A stretch of 34,405 nt of DNA from Bacteroidales bacterium (GTDB lineage Bacteria > Bacteroidota > Bacteroidia > Bacteroidales > Bacteroidaceae). Positions 7,781-14,219 of this stretch are shown one piece after another. How positions within the stretch are numbered: the stretch's first letter is position 1; each line of letters opens with the position of its first letter. The notes under the pieces were generated by a model. That model was given only the letters and a program-made list of their open reading frames with translations. It had not been told where the DNA came from and did not search any database. Both the position numbers and the translations under genes were made by a program. Location: NCBI GenBank assembly GCA_004552195.1, contig SFPC01000012.1:1-34405 (forward strand), given 5' to 3'.

Positions 7781-8018
7781 ATGAACACAGTATTTGAAAC
7801 AACGTTGCTTGCCTTGGTGGCATGGCTGGCATCAACCGTTATGGTTGCCGATACCACTGAGCCGGAAATCGGAATCGTCAAGCGTACTGATTGCGGAGGA
7901 TTCTGGCGTTATGACTTCAACTATGAAACAGTCGATGCCGACGGTAATGCTGTTTTACCCGAAACAGACCGTAGGCGGCGACAGAATAGGCGTACCAATT
8001 ACCGAATACCCATTTGCA
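7781..8018 (+). pseudogene. 5' remnant of a secreted-protein gene, frameshifted and truncated
   Basis: From the ATG at 7781 the frame encodes a plausible signal peptide (TTLLALVAWLASTVMVADT) and about 35 further residues ending YDFNYETVDADGNAV, which read like a normal mature protein. Near 7955 the frame turns into an arginine-rich run. The +1 frame from there reads naturally (FYPKQTVGGDRIGVPITEYPF) until about 8018, where it collides with the 3' end of the ABC-F gene on the other strand. The simplest reading is a decayed gene with a small deletion near 7955 and a lost 3' part. The promoter box at 7729-7736 is intact. The mature start resembles secreted hydrolase-like proteins I associate with Prevotella, but I cannot name the family. 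Confidence 0.55.
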
Positions 8019-9633
8019 GCAGTTCCTCGCGCTTCTTGCTTTCCAGAAATTCGTAGATGCCGCATAGGTGCTCGCGAACACGACCGTGGCCGAACTCATA
8101 GACCTTCGTGACCAGACCGTCCAAGAAGTCACGGTCATGGCTCACGCATATCAGCGTACCGTCGAAGTTCATCAGCGCCTGCTTCAGCACGTCCTTGGTG
8201 CGCAGGTCCAAGTGGTTGGTGGGTTCGTCAAGAATCAGCAGGTTCACCGGTTCGAGCAACAGCTTCAACAGGGCCAGACGGGTGCGTTCGCCACCCGACA
8301 ACACCTTTACCTTCTTCGTACTGGCTTCACCGCCAAACATGAACGCACCGAGCAGGTCGCGTATCTTGGTGCGCATGTCCCCCTTGGCCACATCATCGAT
8401 GGTTTGGAACACCGTCAGTTCACCGTCTAACAGCGAAGCCTGATTTTGGGCAAAATAGCCTATCTGTACGTTATGGCCCAAGGTTAGTGTGCCCTCATGT
8501 TCCAACTCACCCATGATACACTTGACCAGCGTCGACTTGCCTTCGCCATTACGGCCCACAAAGGCCACCTTATTACCCCTTTCTATGGTCAATGAGGCAT
8601 GACTGAAGACACGTTTGGAACCGAAAGCCTTACCCACATCTTCGAGCACGACCGGATACTGTCCGCTGCGAGGTGAAGGCGGAAACTTGAGGCGAAGGGA
8701 GGAAGTGTCCTCCTCGTCGACTTCAACCAGTTCGAGCTTTTCGAGCATCTTCACACGACTCTGCACCTGGAACGTCTTAGAATAAGTGCCCTTGAAGCGT
8801 TCGATAAAGTCCTTGGTCTCTTGAATCATCTTCTGCTGTTCCTCATACTGCTTCTGCTGCTGTTCGCGCCGCTCGGCACGCAGCTGCAGATACTGCGAAT
8901 AGTTCACCTTATAGTCGTAGATACGGCCCATGGTCACCTCAATGGTGCGAGTGGTGATGTTGTCGACAAACTTGCGGTCGTGACTGATGACTACCACCGC
9001 CTTTCCGTTATTGATAAGAAAGTCTTCGAGCCAGCCTATCGACTCTATGTCGAGGTGGTTGGTAGGTTCGTCGAGCAGCAACACGTCGGGATTGGTGAGT
9101 AACATCTTGGCCAGCTCAACGCGCATGCGCCAGCCTCCAGAGAATTCACTGGTCTGACGACCGAAGTCACTACGCTCAAAGCCCAGACCCAGCAAGGTTT
9201 TCTCCACATCTTCTTCGAAGTGGGTCATGTCAATGGCATAAAACTTCTCGCTCAGCGTAGCCACCTCCTCAATCAGTGCCATATATTCCTCGCTCTCATA
9301 GTCGGTGCGATCGGCCAACTGACGGTTCAGTTCCTCAATGTGAGCCTCCATTTCATGCAGGTGGGCAAATGCCTGGCTTGCTTCTTCAAACACTGTGCGC
9401 CCGTCTTCCGTCATCAGATGTTGCGGCAAATAGGCTATCACAGTGTCCTTGGGTGCCGACACCGTGCCTCGGGTGGCACTTCGAACGCCGGCCAGGATTT
9501 TCAGCAATGTGCTTTTGCCCGCACCGTTCTTGCCCATCAGGGCAATGCGGTCTTTATCGTTGATTACAAAGGAAATGTCACTGAACAGGGTGGTGCCGCC
9601 AAATTCTACGGCAAGACCGTCTACTGAAACCAT
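7999..9633 (-). CDS. ABC-F family ATPase (translation factor type)
   Basis: 544-residue soluble protein with two ABC ATPase domains and no membrane domain, as in ABC-F proteins that act on the ribosome. The first domain has Walker A GKNGAGKST (34-42), signature SGGWRMR and Walker B LLLDEPTNHLD. The second has GRNGEGKST, SGGERTR and LILDEPTNHLD. The linker between them is Gln/Glu-rich and charged (QLRAERREQQQKQYEEQQK). The ATG at 9633 is preferred: longer open frames translate a repeated promoter element ([13 protein letters not shown]), and the -7 box lies at 9669-9676. The last residues (QMGIR) and stop lie at the junction with the truncated gene on the opposite strand, so its C-terminus may have been altered. 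Resistance or housekeeping role not distinguishable. Confidence 0.92.
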   Translation of the reverse strand: MVSVDGLAVEFGGTTLFSDISFVINDKDRIALMGKNGAGKSTLLKILAGVRSATRGTVSAPKDTVIAYLPQHLMTEDGRTVFEEASQAFAHLHEMEAHIEELNRQLADRTDYESEEYMALIEEVATLSEKFYAIDMTHFEEDVEKTLLGLGFERSDFGRQTSEFSGGWRMRVELAKMLLTNPDVLLLDEPTNHLDIESIGWLEDFLINNGKAVVVISHDRKFVDNITTRTIEVTMGRIYDYKVNYSQYLQLRAERREQQQKQYEEQQKMIQETKDFIERFKGTYSKTFQVQSRVKMLEKLELVEVDEEDTSSLRLKFPPSPRSGQYPVVLEDVGKAFGSKRVFSHASLTIERGNKVAFVGRNGEGKSTLVKCIMGELEHEGTLTLGHNVQIGYFAQNQASLLDGELTVFQTIDDVAKGDMRTKIRDLLGAFMFGGEASTKKVKVLSGGERTRLALLKLLLEPVNLLILDEPTNHLDLRTKDVLKQALMNFDGTLICVSHDRDFLDGLVTKVYEFGHGRVREHLCGIYEFLESKKREELLQMGIR

Positions 9634-9666
9634 AGTGTTGTGTCTGTTTGAATGCATGAAACGAGA

Positions 9667-9721
9667 TGCAAAGATAGTGCAAGGCGAGAGAAGAATAAAA
9701 GCAAAACGACAGTTTTGATTT
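9667..9721 (-). repeat. Promoter-bearing repeat element, copy B (upstream of ABC-F gene)
   Basis: This 55-bp segment equals the promoter-proximal half of copies A and C. In gene sense it runs from AAATCAAAACTGTCG through TTTATTCTTCTCTCGCC to TTGCACTATCTTTGCA. The match stops sharply at 9721, so this copy lacks the palindrome half. It again points its -7 box at the downstream gene. Confidence 0.9.
9669..9676 (-). promoter_or_regulatory. -7 box (TATCTTTG) for the ABC-F gene
   Basis: Reads TATCTTTG on the minus strand, 35 bases before the chosen ATG at 9633, within the repeated element. It places transcription start close to 9663, which excludes the longer upstream reading frame as coding. Confidence 0.65.
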
Positions 9722-10023
9722 AGATGGAATGCTGATTTGGCACTCGAAATGTAAAGTAACACAACAGGGAACGCAGCATATACTTGCCGATTTATTAAAT
9801 AAAATCTAAAAAAATGGAGCAAAATGTTGATTTAAAGGAGAAAAAGAAGTAAAAAGCTTTTTCATTCTGAACCTATGGTGCATCTTTGCCACAGATAGTT
9901 TAAAAGCTAAAAGGTTTAGAAGTTGAATGGTTGTTGCTCGAACGGCTTGCCCAGCACATAAGATAAACTTTCAACTCTTCGACTTCACAGCTTCATTGGT
10001 TCACCTATTAACAGACTGCAATT
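9722..10023. other. Noncoding gap upstream of the repeat-rich secreted protein
   Basis: This AT-rich 302-base gap contains a 12-bp palindrome AAAAAGCTTTTT (9851-9862) and a near-consensus -7 box CATCTTTG (9881-9888, one mismatch to TAnnTTTG). A TTTCAACTCTTCGACTTC-like leader precedes the ATG at 10024. The imperfect box would give a leader of about 130 nt. No gene or RNA was recognised. Confidence 0.4.
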
Positions 10024-11136
10024 ATGAAAAGGTCTATCTTACTATTACTTCTATTGAGCACATCACTGTTGAAAATGATGGCCATGGACTACGAGGAAGC
10101 ACGCCAAAGGGCATGGTTCCTGACAGACAAAATGGCATACGAACTGAACCTCACGCCGGAACAGTACGACAGAGCTTATGAAATCAACCTGGACTACCTC
10201 ATGAGCATCCGCACGGCTTCCGACTGCTCGGGATACTATTGGGAATACCGAAATGCAGACCTGCGTTGCATCCTGTTCGACTGGCAGTACAACCTTTTCC
10301 GCACCATCGACTATTTTCTCCGCCCCATCCGTTGGGTGCGCGCCGGGTGGTACTACCCCGTCTGCGACCACTATCGCTACGGCTATTATTACTTCGACCG
10401 TCCTGCCATCTACGTGAGCTACGGTGGCCGTGGGTGGCGCCGGCGCTGCCATAACGACCCGAGTCCCTATCACGGTATGCACTTTGCCCGGACAGGCGGA
10501 ATGCGCGACCATTACCACCACAATACGAGGCCGGGCAGTTTCCAACCGCCTTGGCAGGGGCAGCACGGAAGACCGGGCAGACCTGGAGGTGACCACCACA
10601 AACCGGACGGCAACCACCACCAGCCGGGCGGAGGCGTGAACAAGCCCGATGGCAACCGCCCCGGTAACGACGGCAACGTGAACCGACCCGGCAATGGCAG
10701 ACCGGGAACGGGCGGAGGCGTGAACAAGCCCGGAAACAACCGCCCCGGTAACGAGGGCAGCGTGAACCGACCCGGCAATGGCAGACCGGGAACGGGCGGA
10801 GGCGTGAACAAGCCCGATGGCAACCGCCCCGGTAACGGCGGCAGCGTGAACCGACCCGGCAATGGCAGACCGGGAACGGGCGGAAATGTGAACAAACCCG
10901 GAAACAACCGCCCCGGCGGCGGCCAAAGTTCCGGCAGCACCCGGCCCGAAAACAACAAGCCAAACAAAGGCGGTACAGCCTCTCCCGGACGCACGGGACG
11001 GTCAGACAGGTATATGTCGTCGGGCAGCGTATCACAGGGTCGCAGCGGAACATCGCGTTCCGGACAAAAAGTCCAGCCCTCCCGTTCCGGTTCACGCTCC
11101 GGCAGTACCGTTTCCAGACCCTCCCGGACCTTCTGA
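10024..11136 (+). CDS. Secreted Gly/Pro/Asn-rich repeat protein of unknown function
   Basis: 370 residues. Residues 1-20 (MKRSILLLLLLSTSLLKMMA) form a signal peptide. Residues about 21-130 are a compact conserved-looking domain (DKMAYELNLTPEQYDRAYEIN, then Tyr/Trp-rich segments) reminiscent of LTPEQ-containing periplasmic helical proteins. Residues about 165-300 are low complexity and include 3.5 copies of a 28-residue unit built on GGGVNKP..NRPGN..VNRPGNGRPGT. The C-terminus is Ser/Arg/Gly-rich and strongly basic. The mature protein has no anchor or recognised enzymatic motif. A surface, matrix or nucleic-acid- or polysaccharide-binding role is possible, but nothing specific is supported. 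A good terminator follows directly. Confidence 0.75.
   Translation: MKRSILLLLLLSTSLLKMMAMDYEEARQRAWFLTDKMAYELNLTPEQYDRAYEINLDYLMSIRTASDCSGYYWEYRNADLRCILFDWQYNLFRTIDYFLRPIRWVRAGWYYPVCDHYRYGYYYFDRPAIYVSYGGRGWRRRCHNDPSPYHGMHFARTGGMRDHYHHNTRPGSFQPPWQGQHGRPGRPGGDHHKPDGNHHQPGGGVNKPDGNRPGNDGNVNRPGNGRPGTGGGVNKPGNNRPGNEGSVNRPGNGRPGTGGGVNKPDGNRPGNGGSVNRPGNGRPGTGGNVNKPGNNRPGGGQSSGSTRPENNKPNKGGTASPGRTGRSDRYMSSGSVSQGRSGTSRSGQKVQPSRSGSRSGSTVSRPSRTF
10627..10920 (+). repeat. 84-bp in-frame tandem repeat (3.5 copies) within the secreted protein gene
   Basis: Units start at 10627, 10711 and 10795, with a partial fourth unit at 10879-10920. Units differ at a few codons (NKPDGN versus NKPGNN; GNDGNV, GNEGSV, GNGGSV), while the NRPGNGRPGT half is conserved. 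The length is a multiple of three, so copy-number change would keep the frame. Confidence 0.95.
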
Positions 11137-11155
11137 ACAGTTCATTCATTCCCTC

Positions 11156-11200
11156 AAAAGGGCGCAAGCTGCAAACAATCTGTGGGTTGCGCCCTTCTTT
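11156..11200 (+). terminator. Rho-independent terminator after the repeat-rich gene
   Basis: AAGGGCGCAA (11158-11167) pairs perfectly with TTGCGCCCTT (11187-11196) across a 19-base loop and is followed by a short CTTT tract. It starts about 20 bases after the stop at 11136. Confidence 0.8.
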
Positions 11201-11416
11201 CATGTCCGCCAATATCCAAGGAAATTGCATTACCAAGGAAATACTGATGAGTCGTGCAGCCTCTGAGCAATACAAGGCAAACGAAACGGCGGTAATTCAA
11301 TCCTCAACCCCAGAAATTTTTACGAATATTATCAAATGGAGTTGGCAAAGTGCGGAAGAAAATCCCACAAAGAAAGAATTATTAACCTTCCGGTTTCTTA
11401 TTCACTGATAAAGTCC
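11201..11416. other. Noncoding gap upstream of the ThiE/TenI-like gene
   Basis: A 60-70 codon open frame crosses this stretch but starts inside the preceding terminator and has no family resemblance or upstream signal, so I do not call it. The 3' end carries the promoter of the next gene. Confidence 0.4.
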
Positions 11417-11424
11417 TACATTTG
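11417..11424 (+). promoter_or_regulatory. -7 box (TACATTTG) for the ThiE/TenI-like gene
   Basis: TACATTTG matches TAnnTTTG and lies 25 bases before the ATG at 11449, giving a short leader. It follows AT-rich DNA with a GGTTTC segment at about the right distance to serve as a weak -33 region. Confidence 0.65.
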
Positions 11425-11448
11425 CACTCACAAAAGGATTCGAGCATA

Positions 11449-12057
11449 ATGAAACTGATTTTAATGACAACTCCGTACTTCTTTGTGGAGGAACACCAGA
11501 TATTAAATGCCCTCTTCGATGAAGGTCTTGAAATACTGCACTTGCGAAAGCCCGAAACCGAACCTGTCTTTTCAGAGCGTTTGCTTACGCTGATACCGGA
11601 AGCATACCGTAAGCGGATTGTCGTCCATGACCATTTTTATCTTAAATCAGAATATGGCCTCAAGGGTATCCATCTGAACCACCGCAACCCGGAACTGCCA
11701 CCGAAATATAAGGGACACATTTCCTGCTCTTGCCATACGGCGGACGAAGTGAAGTCGCATAAAAAGGCTTGCGACTATCTATTCCTTTCTCCTATCTTCA
11801 ACAGCATTTCCAAGACGGACTATCCGGCTCATTTCACTCAGACGGCACTGCGCGAATTGGCTTCTACAAAGGTGATTGACAAGAAGGTGATGGCTCTGGG
11901 CGGGGTGACGCTGGACAATCTGCCTCGCATCAAGGAGCTGGGCTTCGGAGGGGCAGTTATCTTGGGGGATATATGGAACCGGTTCAGCATTCACTCCACA
12001 GAGGATTTCAAAGATCTTATTCAACACTTTAGACGCTTGCGCCGAGCTACGGAATAA
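11449..12057 (+). CDS. Thiamine phosphate synthase / TenI-like TIM-barrel protein
   Basis: 202-residue protein of the TMP synthase/TenI fold. Visible family features are the first strand MKLILMTTPYF, LHLRKP after the first helix (equivalent of the LR(K/x)K motif), the HDHFYL segment, SCSCHTADEV, the phosphate-loop region DYLFLSPIFNSISKTDY, and ALGGV before the last strands. The ATG at 11449 is chosen because the -7 box ends at 11424; the longer frame would start inside or next to it. Several catalytic positions of true ThiE are not clearly kept, so it could be a TenI-type paralogue rather than the synthase. No other thi genes are nearby. It precedes prs by 68 bp and may be cotranscribed with it. 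Confidence 0.75.
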   Translation: MKLILMTTPYFFVEEHQILNALFDEGLEILHLRKPETEPVFSERLLTLIPEAYRKRIVVHDHFYLKSEYGLKGIHLNHRNPELPPKYKGHISCSCHTADEVKSHKKACDYLFLSPIFNSISKTDYPAHFTQTALRELASTKVIDKKVMALGGVTLDNLPRIKELGFGGAVILGDIWNRFSIHSTEDFKDLIQHFRRLRRATE

Positions 12058-12125
12058 ACCGCGCCACGCATAAGTAAAGCCGCATTGACACTCTCACACA
12101 AACAAACCCATACACAGCCAAAACA

Positions 12126-13061
12126 ATGAACAACAAGAACTTCATGATTTTTTCCGGCACGTCCTCCCGCTACCTTGCCGAAAAGATTTGTCAGGAACTG
12201 GGTTGCCCCCTCGGCAATCTGACCGTAACCCGCTTCGCCGATGGCGAGTTTGAGGTATGCTACGAAGAGAGCATCCGTGGCCGCGATGTGTTCCTCGTTC
12301 AGAGCACCTTCCCTAACTCTGACAACCTCATGGAACTCCTTCTGATGATTGACGCTGCCAAACGTGCCTCCGCCCGCAGCATCTGTGCCGTTGTGCCTTA
12401 CTTCGGCTGGGCTCGTCAGGACCGTAAGAGCAAGCCGCGCGTAAGCATCGGCGCGAAGCTCGTGGCCGACTTGCTGAGTGTGGCAGGCATCGACCGTTTG
12501 ATGACAATGGACCTGCACGCCGATCAGGAACAAGGCTTCTTCGATGTACCCGTTGACCACTTGTACGCTTCTACCGTCATGCTGCCTTACATCAAGAGCC
12601 TGAACCTGCCCAACCTCTGCATAGCCACTCCCGACGTGGGCGGCTCGAAGCGTGCGGCTTCCTATGCCAAATACTTAGACTGCCCCATGGTGCTCTGCAA
12701 CAAGAGCCGCAAGAAAGCCAACGAGGTGGCTGATATGCAGATTATCGGCGACGTGAAGGGTATGGACGTGGTTTTGGTGGACGATATCGTTGACACCGCC
12801 GGAACCATCACCAAGGCTGCCGACCTCATCATGAGCAACGGTGCACACAGCGTGCGCGCCATCGCCAGCCACTGTATCATGTCAGGCCCAGCCGATGAAC
12901 GTGTGGAGAAATCGGCACTGCAAGAGATGGTGTTTACCGACAGCATCCCCTATCGCGGCCACTGCGACAAGGTGAAGGAATTGAGCGTAAGCGGTATGCT
13001 GGCCGAAACCATCCGCCGTGTGATGGACAACGAAAGCATTTCCTCACAATATCTTATCTGA
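12126..13061 (+). CDS. prs: Ribose-phosphate pyrophosphokinase (PRPP synthetase)
   Basis: 311-residue cytoplasmic enzyme that makes PRPP from ribose 5-phosphate and ATP for nucleotide, His and Trp synthesis. Diagnostic blocks are the N-terminal FSGTSSRYLAEKIC, RFADGEFEV, VVPYFGWARQDRK (flexible ATP loop region), MDLHADQEQGFFDVPVDHLYA, ATPDVGGSKRA, and the PRPP-binding loop VDDIVDTAGTI. Length is normal for the class. The leader between 12058 and 12125 is ACA-rich, without a clear -7 box, so transcription may come from the ThiE/TenI-like promoter. Immediately downstream is a long inverted repeat separating it from convergent aroE. Confidence 0.96.
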   Translation: MNNKNFMIFSGTSSRYLAEKICQELGCPLGNLTVTRFADGEFEVCYEESIRGRDVFLVQSTFPNSDNLMELLLMIDAAKRASARSICAVVPYFGWARQDRKSKPRVSIGAKLVADLLSVAGIDRLMTMDLHADQEQGFFDVPVDHLYASTVMLPYIKSLNLPNLCIATPDVGGSKRAASYAKYLDCPMVLCNKSRKKANEVADMQIIGDVKGMDVVLVDDIVDTAGTITKAADLIMSNGAHSVRAIASHCIMSGPADERVEKSALQEMVFTDSIPYRGHCDKVKELSVSGMLAETIRRVMDNESISSQYLI

Positions 13062-13075
13062 TAAAAAGATTATCA

Positions 13076-13184
13076 GGTTATAAGCAACAAGGTGATGAGG
13101 TTATAAAGTAACTCATAGAGCGGAAGATTTTTGGAGCCGTTCTAACAGTTACTTTATAACCTCATCACCTTATTGCATATAACC
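13076..13184. repeat. AGGTTAT-family inverted repeat R1 between prs and aroE
   Basis: Arms of 38 bases (13076-13113 and 13147-13184) are complementary at 36 of 38 positions and enclose a 33-base loop. The central arm sequence GGTGATGAGGTTATAAAGTA belongs to the same family as the elements at 13981-14215, 19294-19393 and 32206-32335. Lying between two convergent genes, it could act as a bidirectional terminator, though it lacks the compact GC stem and T-tract of a standard one. Confidence 0.9.
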
Positions 13185-13189
13185 AGTTA

Positions 13190-13954
13190 TTATTCCTCCG
13201 GCAACTGCCTGTCGTGCCACATTTCCCATGCCGCTTCTGCCTGAAGGTGGAGCATTTCCAGACCGTTCTTCACCGTTGCGCCCTGCGCTGCCCCACGTTT
13301 CATGAAAAGCGTTTCAAGGGGATTGTACACCAAGTCGTAGAGCAGATGGCGAGAAGTGAGCAGATGGTAGGGCACGTCGGGACATTTGTCCACGTGCGGA
13401 AACATGCCCACAGGCGAACAGTTAACTAACACGAGGTGTTCCGCCAAACAATCGGGTGTCAAATCATTATAGGTGATACGTTCGGGAGCTGACGTACGGC
13501 TCACATACAGCGTTGGCAACCCCAAGCGATGAAGGGCGTAGACCACCGCCTTCGAGGCACCTCCCGTTCCCAGCACCAAAGCCCGGCGGTGCAGGTTGCT
13601 GTCCAGCAGCGGCTGGAGCGAACGGCTGAAACCTATCCAATCGGAATTGTCGCCGTGCCAACGCACGTTTCCCGTAGCATCTCGACGCACGCACACCACA
13701 TTGACGGCTCCCATTTCACGAGCCTCGGGACTCAACGTGTCCAAATAGGGGATTATCTGCTGCTTATAGGGAATGGTGACGTTAAACCCACAGAGATTGT
13801 CCACGCTACGCAAATGGCTGACAGCCGATGCTACATCGAGAAACTCAAAATTCACATATTCGGCATCAACACCCTGTTTCTCGAATTTTTCCGCGAAATA
13901 TCCTGCCGAAAAACTGTGTCCCAGCGGGTAACCCAAAAGTCCGTATGTCTGCAT
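13190..13954 (-). CDS. aroE: Shikimate dehydrogenase
   Basis: 254-residue cytoplasmic enzyme reducing 3-dehydroshikimate to shikimate with NADPH in the chorismate pathway. Substrate-site residues are visible in GHSFSA (residues 12-17) and NVTIPYK with the catalytic Lys. Asp is in GDNSDWIGF, the nucleotide-binding loop is GTGGASKAV, and the C-terminal NGLEMLHLQAEAAWEMW segment carries the substrate Gln. Length is slightly short, as usual in Bacteroidetes. The gene stands as a single unit between two AGGTTAT-type repeats. In many Bacteroidetes I would expect aroE directly after ubiE, but here ubiE is 3.6 kb away and on the other strand. Confidence 0.93.
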   Translation of the reverse strand: MQTYGLLGYPLGHSFSAGYFAEKFEKQGVDAEYVNFEFLDVASAVSHLRSVDNLCGFNVTIPYKQQIIPYLDTLSPEAREMGAVNVVCVRRDATGNVRWHGDNSDWIGFSRSLQPLLDSNLHRRALVLGTGGASKAVVYALHRLGLPTLYVSRTSAPERITYNDLTPDCLAEHLVLVNCSPVGMFPHVDKCPDVPYHLLTSRHLLYDLVYNPLETLFMKRGAAQGATVKNGLEMLHLQAEAAWEMWHDRQLPEE

Positions 13955-13980
13955 GACTTGAACAATTTATTTATATAAAA

Positions 13981-14215
13981 GATTATGAGGTTATGGTCGC
14001 TTCGCTCCCAGGTTACGAGGTTATAAGGTTACTGCGCAACCCGGTTATCAAGTTATAAGGTTATGAGGTTATAAGATTACTATTTAAGAGGATAGTATTG
14101 AAGCGTTACAGCAGTAACTTTATAACCTCATAACCTAATCCCTCATAATCTATGAAGATAACCTCATAACCTAAAAACACATAACCTCAGCAGTAACTGC
14201 TGTAACTCGGTTATC
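13981..14215. repeat. AGGTTAT-family repeat R2 between clc and aroE
   Basis: An array of GAGGTTAT and AAGGTTAT units. Its core is an inverted repeat with arms 14058-14081 and 14113-14136 (22 of 24 pairs). The right arm continues into CCTAATCCCTCATAA..CTATGAAGATAACCT (to 14164). That 52-base part matches 19342-19393 at 49 of 52 positions. It also contains the 15-mer GGTCGCTTCGCTCCC at 13995-14009, set between two AGGTTA copies. More AACCTCATAACC and TAACTGCTGTAACT repeats run to 14215. Confidence 0.85.
13995..14009 (+). repeat. Dispersed 15-mer GGTCGCTTCGCTCCC, copy 2
   Basis: Exact copy of the 15-mer at 3802-3816, here within AGGTTAT units (GAGGTTAT before it, AGGTTACGAGG after it), upstream of aroE. 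Confidence 0.85.
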
Positions 14216-14219
14216 TCCC

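Noticed and set aside
10063..11275. Long minus-strand open frames (287 and 358 codons) opposite the repeat-rich secreted protein
   Set aside because: They are antisense translations of the GC-rich 84-bp repeat (Arg/Cys/Gly- or Ser/Ala-rich), with no domain, no promoter and no plausible N-terminus.
11187..11408. 73-codon plus-strand frame between the terminator and the ThiE/TenI-like promoter
   Set aside because: Starts within the terminator stem, has no signal or domain, and ends at the next promoter. A tiny gene cannot be excluded but is not supported.
13062..13189. Standard intrinsic terminator for prs or aroE
   Set aside because: The inverted repeat is far longer and more AT-rich than a normal terminator and has no T-tract, so it is recorded as a repeat with possible terminator function.
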